A stretch of DNA of 33,803 nucleotides from a virus, in the IMG/VR virus record IMGVR_UViG_3300017773_000062, positions 1 to 33,803 of that record. One strand, 5' to 3'. The notes under the pieces were generated by a model. It saw only the letters and a program-made list of their open reading frames with translations. It was not told the origin of the DNA and ran no database searches. The position numbers and the translations under genes are program-made. Below, piece after piece: positions 8,268 to 15,367 of this stretch. Positions within the stretch are counted from its first letter, which is position 1; the number at the start of each line of letters is the position of its first letter.

Positions 8268-8593
8268 ACGATGCCACTCCTCAAGAGTGGAACAAAGTGA
8301 CTGCAAAGCACACAACTAACGGAACTGTATGGACAAAAGGCTCTGACAAGAAAGAGCCAGATGTAGTCAACAGTCCTGCCCACTACACCAACGGTGAAAT
8401 AGAAACCATAGACTACATTGTCGATGTCTTAGGTGTATGGGGTGCGATTGAGTACTGCCACGGTAACGTCCTCAAGTACACAGGCTCACGTATGTTTAAC
8501 AAAGGCAAGCCAGTACAAGATGCCAAGAAAGCAGTCTGGTACTTAAACAAGATTATAGAACTAATAGAAGGTAATAAGGATAAATTCATATGA
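8243..8593 (+). CDS. DUF3310-like protein (T7 gp1.7 C-terminal-like)
   Basis: A 116-residue protein whose second half, PAHYTNGEIETIDYIVDVLG..AIEYCHGNVLKYTGR-like and AKKAVWYLNKIIEL, is the DUF3310 pattern. That domain forms the C-terminal part of T7 gp1.7, a nucleoside monophosphate kinase acting on thymidylate and guanylate derivatives. The first 40 residues are polar and unrecognised. Placed directly before ribonucleotide reductase, a role in nucleotide supply is plausible but not shown by sequence. Start is supported by GGAGGTG at 8231-8237. The stop overlaps the next start (ATATGA). Confidence 0.8.
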   Translation: MGARRKSINDATPQEWNKVTAKHTTNGTVWTKGSDKKEPDVVNSPAHYTNGEIETIDYIVDVLGVWGAIEYCHGNVLKYTGSRMFNKGKPVQDAKKAVWYLNKIIELIEGNKDKFI

Positions 8594-10482
8594 CAAAAGT
8601 AAAGATGGACGAGTACCAATCATTCATACACAAAAGCCGATACGCCCGATGGCTTGATGACAAGGGCCGTAGAGAAACATGGGAAGAGACTGTACAACGG
8701 TATGTAGACTTCTGGGTTAACAGGGGGCAGATTGACAGTAAAACTGCCAAGAAAATGTATACTACAATATACAATCTTGAAGTAATGCCTAGTATGAGAA
8801 ACTTAATGACCGCAGGAGAGGCGTTGGATAAAGACAACGTAGCAGGGTTCAACTGTAGCTACCTGCACATTGACTCACCCCGTAGTTTCGATGAACTCAT
8901 GTACGTACTGATGTGTGGCACAGGTGTCGGGTTTAGTGTCGAGCGTAAGTTTACTGACAAGTTACCATGCGTAGCTGACAGCTTCCACCCCACCGATACT
9001 ACCATCATTGTAGGTGACAGTAAGATAGGATGGGCTTCAGCCTTTAGAGAACTGGTAGCCATGTTGTATGCAGGTAAGATACCGCAGTGGGATGTCAGTA
9101 AGGTACGTCCCGCAGGAGCAAGGCTTAAAGTGTTTGGTGGACGAGCCAGTGGACCAGAGCCGTTGGTTTCCCTATTTGAGTTTGCCGTCAAGTTATTTCA
9201 AGGTGCAGAGGGCAGGTCACTAACAACCCTAGAGTGCCATGACTTGTGCTGTAAGATTGCAGAGGTAGTCGTAGTCGGTGGTGTTAGACGCTCCGCATTG
9301 ATCTCTCTCAGCAACTTGACTGACAACCGTATGCGTAAGGCCAAGTCAGGCGCATGGTTCTTAGAAGAAGGTCAGCGTGGCCTAGCAAACAACTCTGTGT
9401 GTTACACCACTAAGCCAGACTTTGCTGACTTCCTTGCAGAGATGCAATCACTACACGAGAGTAAAGCAGGTGAGCGTGGGTTGTTCAGTCGCCCTGCGGC
9501 TCAGAACATTGCGGCACGTAACGAGCGTAGAGACAGTTCACATGACTTTGGTACGAACCCATGCTCTGAGATCATCCTACGCAGTAACCAGTTCTGTAAT
9601 CTTTCGGAGATTGTGGTCCGACCAGATGATGATTTAGCTTCGTTAAAAAGAAAGTGTGAGATGGCGGCAATCATCGGAACACTACAGGCTACCCTAACAG
9701 ACTTCCGCTATCTTCGTTCTATCTGGAAGAAGAACACAGAGGAAGAAGCACTATTAGGTGTAAGCATGACAGGCATTATGGATCATTACCTACTTGGCAA
9801 CACATCACCTGACTTACAGAAGTGGTTAACGGAGTTACGTCAAACTGCTATTGATACTAACAAGGAGTGGGCATCTAAACTGGGCATTGCACAGTCTGCG
9901 GCTATCACATGCGTTAAGCCTAGCGGAACAGTGTCTCAGTTAGTGGATAGTGCCAGTGGTATACACCCAAGGTTCTCTAAGCAGTATGTACGCACCGTCA
10001 GGTCTGATAAAAAGGACCCCCTAGCACGATTTATGCAGGACAACGGGTTCCCTTGTGAGCAGAACATCACTAGCCCAGAGGGTTTGGTGTTTAGCTTCCC
10101 TGTACGATCACCTAAAGACGCAGTAACGGTTAAAGATGTAGGTGCAATGCAACAACTAGAGTTGTGGAAGGCATATCAGGACTTCTGGTGTGAACATAAG
10201 CCATCCATCACCGTCTATTACACAGATGACGAGTTCTTAGACGTATGTTCGTGGATTTGGAAGAACTTTGATATGTGTTCAGGCATCTCACTACTGCCTT
10301 ACAGCGATCATGTGTACCCACAAGCCCCATACACTGACGCATCTGATGAAGTACTCGCTATTTTAGAGGATCAGATGCCTAAAGATGTGAATTGGGAAGG
10401 TTTGAAAGCCTATGAACAGGAAGATAACACTATCGGTAGCCAAGAACTAGCCTGTACGGGCGGGGCTTGCGAGATCGTATAA
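8590..10482 (+). CDS. nrdJ: Class II (adenosylcobalamin-dependent) ribonucleotide reductase, monomeric type
   Basis: This 630-residue enzyme reduces ribonucleotides to deoxyribonucleotides. It follows the monomeric Lactobacillus leichmannii RTPR type: SRYARWLDDKGRRETWEETV near the start, GVRRSALISLSN, and NPCSEIILRSNQFCNLSE, giving N323, thiyl C325, E327 and C336 in RTPR spacing (C408, E410, C419). C89 (FNCSY) corresponds to C119. The C-terminal shuttle pair C622-X4-C627 (CTGGACEIV) is present. Cobalamin dependence follows from the family. No small radical-generating subunit is encoded nearby, as expected for class II. At 630 residues it is shorter than the roughly 740-residue Lactobacillus enzyme, probably lacking part of the regulatory region. 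It sits between the replication operon and the virion genes and ends at a strong terminator. Confidence 0.95.
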   Translation: MTKVKMDEYQSFIHKSRYARWLDDKGRRETWEETVQRYVDFWVNRGQIDSKTAKKMYTTIYNLEVMPSMRNLMTAGEALDKDNVAGFNCSYLHIDSPRSFDELMYVLMCGTGVGFSVERKFTDKLPCVADSFHPTDTTIIVGDSKIGWASAFRELVAMLYAGKIPQWDVSKVRPAGARLKVFGGRASGPEPLVSLFEFAVKLFQGAEGRSLTTLECHDLCCKIAEVVVVGGVRRSALISLSNLTDNRMRKAKSGAWFLEEGQRGLANNSVCYTTKPDFADFLAEMQSLHESKAGERGLFSRPAAQNIAARNERRDSSHDFGTNPCSEIILRSNQFCNLSEIVVRPDDDLASLKRKCEMAAIIGTLQATLTDFRYLRSIWKKNTEEEALLGVSMTGIMDHYLLGNTSPDLQKWLTELRQTAIDTNKEWASKLGIAQSAAITCVKPSGTVSQLVDSASGIHPRFSKQYVRTVRSDKKDPLARFMQDNGFPCEQNITSPEGLVFSFPVRSPKDAVTVKDVGAMQQLELWKAYQDFWCEHKPSITVYYTDDEFLDVCSWIWKNFDMCSGISLLPYSDHVYPQAPYTDASDEVLAILEDQMPKDVNWEGLKAYEQEDNTIGSQELACTGGACEIV

Positions 10483-10486
10483 CAAC

Positions 10487-10510
10487 AGTGGCCCTTCGGG
10501 GCCGCTTTAT
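10487..10510 (+). terminator. Rho-independent terminator after ribonucleotide reductase
   Basis: An 8-bp stem, AGTGGCCC pairing with GGGCCGCT (one G-T wobble), encloses a TTCG tetraloop at 495-498 of this block (10495-10498) and is followed by TTTAT. It starts 5 nt after the reductase stop and closes the DNA-metabolism block. Confidence 0.85.
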
Positions 10511-10528
10511 TAATCTAGGAGATTATTT

Positions 10529-10699
10529 ATGACTACCAAGACAGTTAAAAAGCCAAAAACACCCCCAGAAAGCGACCAAGACCTACTATGTCTCACCCAT
10601 CTTTTCACCGCTTACTACGCTAAATCAGGTAATACTGAGGTTGCGCTCCAGAATTGCGTACATACCCTTGGAATCCTAAAACAAGCGTGTAAATCCTAA
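10529..10699 (+). CDS. Small hypothetical protein (56 aa)
   Basis: The ORF encodes MTTKTVKKPKTPPESDQDLL followed by CLTHLFTAYYAKSGNTEVAL and ending KQACKS. AGGAG at 10517-10521 lies 7 nt before the ATG, and the ORF neatly fills the space between the terminator and the second 18-bp promoter candidate, whose first bases include its stop codon. The start is Lys/Pro-rich and the rest looks helical with three cysteines. I do not recognise a family. Confidence 0.65.
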   Translation: MTTKTVKKPKTPPESDQDLLCLTHLFTAYYAKSGNTEVALQNCVHTLGILKQACKS

Positions 10700-10712
10700 T
10701 GGCCCCCTAATG
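10695..10712 (+). promoter_or_regulatory. Candidate phage RNA polymerase promoter, copy 2
   Basis: Second exact copy of CCTAATGGCCCCCTAATG. It lies 11 nt before the small gene at 10724 and upstream of the gp7.3-like and portal genes, where T7-like phages carry late (class III) promoters. Bases after the repeat also partly agree with copy 1 (CAG versus TAG). Transcription would begin close to the start codon, so the exact +1 is uncertain. Confidence 0.5.
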
Positions 10713-10723
10713 TAGGAACGAGT

Positions 10724-10906
10724 ATGAAAGTATTAAATAAAGACTATAGTATTTCTAGACCCCTTGTAGAGTATCTCAAGGGTCTTTTTCCCAGTAAACT
10801 CCCTAATAACAGGGACATAACCCTAAACGATGTCTCATTTCTCCAAGGTCAGCAGTCCGTGATTGCTAAATTAGAGGAATTGTATGACCAAGAATTTGAG
10901 GAATAA
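10724..10906 (+). CDS. Small hypothetical protein (60 aa)
   Basis: A 60-residue acidic protein starting MKVLNKDYSISRPLVEYLKG and ending AKLEELYDQEFEE. Its second half looks like an amphipathic helix. The middle (LNDVSFLQGQQSVIAKLEELYDQE) resembles small proteins encoded before the portal gene in other T7-like phages, but I cannot name a family with confidence. A GGAACGAG segment upstream may act as ribosome site. It is the first gene after the second promoter candidate, so it would be transcribed with the late virion genes. Confidence 0.65.
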   Translation: MKVLNKDYSISRPLVEYLKGLFPSKLPNNRDITLNDVSFLQGQQSVIAKLEELYDQEFEE

Positions 10907-10912
10907 TAAATT

Positions 10913-11140
10913 ATGTGCATGAAACAAAAGGCTCCAAAAGTAATTGCCCCCGCCAAGGTTGCCGCCCCTGCAAAACAGCAGACAGCGGAACTAGATATGA
11001 ACATGACTGACGCTGAAACTGATGCAGAAGTAAAGAACAAGAAGCGTAGAGGTAAACAAGGTCTAACAGTAGCCCGTACTACTGGTACTCAGTACTCAGG
11101 TGGCGGTACAGGACTGAACATCCCAACAAGATCAGCTTAA
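10913..11140 (+). CDS. gp7.3-like virion protein
   Basis: A 75-residue protein with a Lys/Pro/Ala-rich start and a C-terminus RRGKQGLTVARTTGT..GGGTGLNIPTRSA. T7 gp7.3 ends in GGKKSLSVARSSGGGINI and lies directly before the portal gene, as this one does. In T7, gp7.3 is a small virion/tail protein needed for normal adsorption. The match covers only the C-terminal third but is in the right place. Ribosome site is weak (GAGG 11 nt upstream). A second in-frame ATG two codons later cannot be excluded. Confidence 0.75.
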   Translation: MCMKQKAPKVIAPAKVAAPAKQQTAELDMNMTDAETDAEVKNKKRRGKQGLTVARTTGTQYSGGGTGLNIPTRSA

Positions 11141-11150
11141 TAGGTGACGT

Positions 11151-12725
11151 ATGAATGAGGCAACTTCGGTAGCTAATCGCTATCAACAACTAGAAAGCAC
11201 TCGGAGTTCCTTTCTTTCCCGTGGACGAGAAGCGGCTAAGTTAACCATCCCGACACTACTGCCCCCTGACGGGCATAATGGTAGCACTGAGTACTACACT
11301 CCCTACCAAGGAGTAGGCGCACGGGGCGTTAATAACTTAGCATCTAAACTACTGCTATCACTCCTTCCACCCAACACGCCATTCTTCCGCTTGATGATTG
11401 ATGACTTTGATCTGGAAAAGATACAGGCAGGTAACAATCGTGGTATGGTAGAAGAAGCGTTATCTCGTATTGAACGAGCAACGATGGGAGAGATTGAGGC
11501 AGGTGCTGTTAGGGTTCCCGTGTTTGAAGCCTTAAAAAGTTTGATTGTTACAGGTAACGCACTTGTATATATGCCAAAGAAAGACGGCATGAAAGTATAC
11601 CGAATGGATCGGTATGTAGTTGCTCGTGACACTATGGGCAACGTGTTAGAAATTATTATCAAAGAGAGCGTAAGCCCTTTGATGCTATCCGCACAAATGA
11701 AAGAAGAATTGGCTGACAAGATCGACAATAATGCGAAAAGCATCGACTTGTACACCAAGGTTTGTCGCAAGGATAAGAAGTGGGAAATTTATCAAGAAGT
11801 GGCCGGTATGATCGTGCCAGAAAGTGAAGGGACTTTTCCCTTAGATAAATCCCCCTTCATTCCTTTGCGTTTTATTCGTGTCGATGGTGAAGATTACGGA
11901 CGAGGTTTCGTTGAAGAATACTTCGGTGATCTTAAAAGTTTAGAAGCATTGACTAAAGCAATCGTAGAAGGTTCTGCGGCATCAGCTAAAGTTCTGTTCA
12001 TGGTACGCCCGAACAGTACAACTAAGTCTAGAGTGTTAGCTGAGAGTCCAAACGGAGCGATTGTGGCAGGAGATGCAAATGATGTGTCTACACTCCAAGT
12101 ACAGAAGCAAGGTGACTTTAGAGTCGCTATGGAGACATCCCAAGTTATCACTGAGCGTCTATCGTATGCCTTCTTGCTTAACTCAGCCGCCACACGTAAT
12201 GCGGAACGAGTGACAGCAGAAGAAGTACGTTACATGGCTCAAGAACTTGAATCAGCACTGGGCGGTGTCTACGCTATGCTATCTCAGGAGTTCCAACTCC
12301 CTCTCATTACCCTGCTCTTGCACCGTATGGAAGGAAGTGGTAAAATGCCTAAGATGCCAAAGGGGATGGTGAAGCCCACTATCGTCACTGGTATTGAAGC
12401 ACTTGGTAGAGGACAAGACCTGAATAAACTGGCGATGTTCTTACAACACATTCAACCACTAGGTCCAGAAGTTATCGGATCACAACTTAATGTAAATGAC
12501 TACATTGCACGATTAGGCGCATCCCTTGGCATTGACATGGGAGGTCTGATAAAATCTCAGGAGCAGTTAATGCAAGAACAACAAGAGGCGCAAATGCAAG
12601 CACAACAGATGCAAGCGCAACAAGTCGTAGGTGACATGGCTACCAAAGCTACACCTCAGATTGCACAGGCCGCTATGGATAACCCAGAGATGGCGCAAGA
12701 AGTCATTGAGCAAATGCAACAATAA
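11151..12725 (+). CDS. Portal protein (head-tail connector, T7 gp8-like)
   Basis: The 524-residue product forms the dodecameric portal through which DNA enters and leaves the head. It is close to the T7 length (536) and starts with the family pattern ATSVANRYQQLESTRSSFL..GREAAKLTIPTLLP, then YTPYQGVGARGVNNLASKLLLSLLPPNTPFFRL. The C-terminal part, from about residue 465, is very Gln/Met-rich (QEQLMQEQQEAQMQAQQMQA), the usual low-complexity tail of these portals. AGGTGAC precedes the start. The gene follows the gp7.3-like gene after 10 nt and is followed by scaffold after 18 nt. Confidence 0.96.
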   Translation: MNEATSVANRYQQLESTRSSFLSRGREAAKLTIPTLLPPDGHNGSTEYYTPYQGVGARGVNNLASKLLLSLLPPNTPFFRLMIDDFDLEKIQAGNNRGMVEEALSRIERATMGEIEAGAVRVPVFEALKSLIVTGNALVYMPKKDGMKVYRMDRYVVARDTMGNVLEIIIKESVSPLMLSAQMKEELADKIDNNAKSIDLYTKVCRKDKKWEIYQEVAGMIVPESEGTFPLDKSPFIPLRFIRVDGEDYGRGFVEEYFGDLKSLEALTKAIVEGSAASAKVLFMVRPNSTTKSRVLAESPNGAIVAGDANDVSTLQVQKQGDFRVAMETSQVITERLSYAFLLNSAATRNAERVTAEEVRYMAQELESALGGVYAMLSQEFQLPLITLLLHRMEGSGKMPKMPKGMVKPTIVTGIEALGRGQDLNKLAMFLQHIQPLGPEVIGSQLNVNDYIARLGASLGIDMGGLIKSQEQLMQEQQEAQMQAQQMQAQQVVGDMATKATPQIAQAAMDNPEMAQEVIEQMQQ

Positions 12726-12743
12726 TTAGCTGTAGGAGGCTAT

Positions 12744-13532
12744 ATGAGTACAGAAGCAACAAACACTTTTGAAGAACAAACTGAAAGCCAAGATCACATT
12801 GATACAATGTTGGCAAAAGCAGATGCCCTAGAGAACGCAGGGCAAGAGCGACCTGAATGGTTGCCAGAGAAGTTTAGCAGTGCAGAAGAGATGGCACTTT
12901 CGTACCGTGAATTAGAACGGAAACTTTCCTCTGGTGACTCCCCTAATAATCCCGACAAGGATGAGGCCCAAGAGGGGGTTGATGACCCCGCCCCCGTAAA
13001 TGAAGAGGCCAGTGATGTAGAGCAGTACCTAGATGGCAAAGGTATTGACTTTGAATCACTACAGGACACTTATGCAGAGACAGGTTCTATTACAGAAACA
13101 GATTACGCAAGCCTAGAAGAGGCAGGACTCCCCAAGAGTGTTGTTGATGCTTGGATTGCGGGACAAGAAGCAGTGGCAGAACAGAATGTAAATTCTATTA
13201 TGGACACTGTGGGCGGCAGGGATTCATACAATGATATGACATCTTGGGCGGCAGATAACCTATCAGAGATGGAGATCGCTTCGTTTAACAAGGCGATTGA
13301 CTCTGGTGATAGAGACATACAGATCATGGCGATAGAAGGTATCCAGAACAAGTATCACGCTGTAGAAGGGCGACAACCTAACCTTATGCAAGGTCAGGCC
13401 GCACCTCAAACAGGCGGTGGTTTTGCATCAGTGGCTGAACTCACTGCGGCAATGTCCGACCCTCGATACGGTAAAGATACCGCATACCGCCAAGAAGTTG
13501 CGGCTCGTTTAGCGAAAAGCAACATCTTATAG
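12744..13532 (+). CDS. Capsid assembly scaffolding protein (T7 gp9-like)
   Basis: A 262-residue, very acidic protein that guides procapsid assembly and is then removed. It has the family layout: acidic N-terminus, RPEWLPEKFSSAEEMALSYRELERKL, an Asp/Glu/Pro-rich middle, and a conserved C-terminal segment VAELTAAMSDPRYGKDTAYRQEVAARLAKSNIL that in relatives binds the shell. TAGGAGG 8 nt upstream gives a strong ribosome site. It is shorter than T7 gp9 (307). A strong terminator follows immediately. Confidence 0.93.
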   Translation: MSTEATNTFEEQTESQDHIDTMLAKADALENAGQERPEWLPEKFSSAEEMALSYRELERKLSSGDSPNNPDKDEAQEGVDDPAPVNEEASDVEQYLDGKGIDFESLQDTYAETGSITETDYASLEEAGLPKSVVDAWIAGQEAVAEQNVNSIMDTVGGRDSYNDMTSWAADNLSEMEIASFNKAIDSGDRDIQIMAIEGIQNKYHAVEGRQPNLMQGQAAPQTGGGFASVAELTAAMSDPRYGKDTAYRQEVAARLAKSNIL

Positions 13533-13547
13533 TCTCCTAACCCTTAT

Positions 13548-13571
13548 AGCCCTCCTCGTGAGGGCTTTTTT
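13548..13571 (+). terminator. Rho-independent terminator after scaffold gene
   Basis: A 7-bp stem (AGCCCTC with GAGGGCT) encloses loop CTCGT and runs into a run of T at 13566-13571. It would separate the portal-scaffold message from the capsid message. Confidence 0.85.
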
Positions 13572-13715
13572 ATAACTATCGAAAAGTCAAGACTACTAAC
13601 TAATTACCTTTAACCCTCTACGGAGGACAATTTGAGCGAACGGGAAAGTGGTTAACGCTGATTAGAGAGTAAAAACTTTAATTAACTTAACTATATAACC
13701 AAAGGTAAAATCAAC
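13572..13715 (+). promoter_or_regulatory. Capsid gene leader with possible promoter and mini-ORF
   Basis: A 144-nt non-coding leader between terminator and capsid gene. Because a terminator precedes it, a promoter is expected here, but the 18-bp repeat is absent. CTTTAACCCTCTACGGAGGA (13609-13628) resembles the T3 promoter core (TTAACCCTC) only in its first half. GGAGG at 13622-13626 precedes a TTG-started reading frame of seven codons (13632-13655). The last 40 nt are AT-rich (TTTAATTAACTTAACTATATAACC), like the T7 gene 10 leader that boosts translation, and end with the ribosome site AAAGG. Confidence 0.45.
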
Positions 13716-14732
13716 ATGGCATTTCCAACTGACCAAACTGTCTCACGATTGGGGCAACAAAACGCAACAGGTGACGCACGAGCGTTATTCCTGAAACTAT
13801 ACGCAGGTGAAGTACTGACGGCATTTGAAGAGAAGAACATCTTTATGCCTCTGCACAGAACTCGCACAATCAGCAACGGTAAGAGCGCACAGTTCCCTCT
13901 CACAGGGGCCGCATCTGCCAAGTATCACTCAGCAGGTGAACTTATCCAAGCTGACGCAATCAAGCACGGTGAGCGCACTGTAACTGTAGACGATCTTCTG
14001 ATCTCTGCTCAGTTCCTCTCCAACGTAGATGAAGCAATGAACCACTACGATGTACGTTCTATCTACTCTAAAGAAGCAGGTTTCGCTCTATCTAACACTG
14101 CTGACAAGAACATTGCACGTATCATCGCAACTGCCGCTAGTATCGACAACGGCACGAAAGCGGCCGCACAGTTCGGTACTGCTTTCGCTGATGAAGTCTA
14201 CACTAGCAACGTAACTATTGGCGCAGGTTCTGCCGCTGATGTTGCTAACGGTGGTAAGATTGCACAGTCTATCTACGATGCTCTTAAAGAGTTCGACAGC
14301 AAAGACGTAACTGGCGAGAAAGTATGTGTACTTCCTCCTGCTCAGTACTACGCTCTCTTCGGTGCTAACTCTGATGTAAACAACCTTGCTTACATGAACA
14401 AAGACGTAGGCGGTTCTGGTAGCATTGCTACTGGTGCGGCTCCAACAATCGGTGGTGTTAAGATTCTGATGTCTAACCACATCCCTACCACTAACGAGAC
14501 TGCCGCTAACCCACCTTCTGGTACTACCAACACTGGTGCTTACAACGCTGACTACTCTAAAGTCCGTGGACTAATCTTCAGTGCTGATGCGGCCGCAACT
14601 GTTAAGTTGCTTGATCTTGGTGTTGAGTCTGAATACCAGATTGACCGTCAAGGTACTTTGATGGTTTCTAAGTACGCAATGGGACACAATGTACTACGTC
14701 CTGCTTGTGCTATTTCGTTACTGTCTGCATAA
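13716..14732 (+). CDS. Major capsid protein (T7 gp10A-like)
   Basis: This 338-residue HK97-fold shell protein shares blocks with T7 gp10: ALFLKLYAGEVLTAF (24-37), SNGKSAQFP (53-61), VDDLLISAQF (91-100) and DEAMNHYDVRS (105-115). Length is close to T7 gp10A (345). Codons look optimised for strong expression, with frequent C-ending Asn, Tyr and Lys AAG/AAA choices unlike the fibre genes. It is transcribed as its own unit between two strong terminators. No slippery site for a longer gp10B form is visible before the stop. Confidence 0.97.
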   Translation: MAFPTDQTVSRLGQQNATGDARALFLKLYAGEVLTAFEEKNIFMPLHRTRTISNGKSAQFPLTGAASAKYHSAGELIQADAIKHGERTVTVDDLLISAQFLSNVDEAMNHYDVRSIYSKEAGFALSNTADKNIARIIATAASIDNGTKAAAQFGTAFADEVYTSNVTIGAGSAADVANGGKIAQSIYDALKEFDSKDVTGEKVCVLPPAQYYALFGANSDVNNLAYMNKDVGGSGSIATGAAPTIGGVKILMSNHIPTTNETAANPPSGTTNTGAYNADYSKVRGLIFSADAAATVKLLDLGVESEYQIDRQGTLMVSKYAMGHNVLRPACAISLLSA

Positions 14733-14739
14733 CCACTCT

Positions 14740-14769
14740 AGGGGGGAACTTCGGTTCCCTCCTTTTTTT
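14740..14769 (+). terminator. Strong rho-independent terminator after capsid gene
   Basis: A 10-bp stem (AGGGGGGAAC with GTTCCCTCCT, one G-T wobble) closes a TTCG tetraloop (14750-14753) and is followed by seven T. It matches the position of the late terminator of T7 and is the strongest hairpin seen in the window. Confidence 0.92.
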
Positions 14770-14783
14770 CATTTGGAGATATT

Positions 14784-15365
14784 ATGACCCCCTTAACCGA
14801 ACTAGAAGCTGTTAACATTATGTTGTCAGCGATAGGTGAAACGCCTGTCAACTCGCTTACATCAGGCTTAGTTGAAGCTGAACTAGCGGAAACCATCCTT
14901 GAGCAAGTAAGCCGATCAGTACAGACACAGGGGTGGAGTTTTAACAGAGATATTGGAGTAGAGTTATCAGTAAACTCTAACGGTGAAGTACCGTTACCTA
15001 ATAACGTACTCAGTGCTGATAGTATTAATGTATACAACAGCAGAAACCTTATACAACGAGGACAGAAGTTCTGGGACAGGAAAGAACTGACCTACATTAT
15101 CAATGAGTCTGTTAAAGCTGACTTAGTGTATGAACTAACATTCACAGACCTCCCTCCCATTGCACGGTCTTACATTACAGTAAGAGCCGCACGAATATTC
15201 CAAGACCGTATTGTAGGTGCAGATACCCTACACGGTTTTCAAAAGACTGATGAAGATCAGGCACTCATTGCACTTAAAGATGCAGAAGCAGAGATGCAGG
15301 ATCACAACATATTTAACAACTACGATGTCTTTAGAGTTATAGACAGAGGTATTAACGGAGCGTAA
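14784..15365 (+). CDS. Tail tubular protein A (T7 gp11-like)
   Basis: A 193-residue gatekeeper ring protein that joins portal and nozzle, almost the T7 length (196). Family blocks are ELEAVNIMLSAIGETPVNSL at the start, QTQGWSFNRDIGVEL, and ARSYITVRAARIFQDRIVGA near 130-150. TTTGGAGA gives the ribosome site. The start lies 15 nt after the capsid terminator, so expression depends on read-through or a promoter that I cannot see. Confidence 0.94.
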   Translation: MTPLTELEAVNIMLSAIGETPVNSLTSGLVEAELAETILEQVSRSVQTQGWSFNRDIGVELSVNSNGEVPLPNNVLSADSINVYNSRNLIQRGQKFWDRKELTYIINESVKADLVYELTFTDLPPIARSYITVRAARIFQDRIVGADTLHGFQKTDEDQALIALKDAEAEMQDHNIFNNYDVFRVIDRGINGA

Positions 15366-15367
15366 CA

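Noticed and set aside
2970-12193. Antisense open frames opposite SSB, primase-helicase, reductase and portal genes
   Set aside because: All recognisable genes are on the + strand, and these products have no motifs or ribosome sites.
13609-13628. T3-like promoter in the capsid leader (shares TTAACCCTC)
   Set aside because: Only the first half matches, the rest is out of phase, and a similar TTAACCCT at 32963 has no supporting context. Kept only as a note.
14775-14798. Third copy of the 18-bp promoter candidate at the tail tubular A start (ATGACCCCCTTAA)
   Set aside because: It matches only about 11 of 18 positions and is explained by the coding sequence MTPL.
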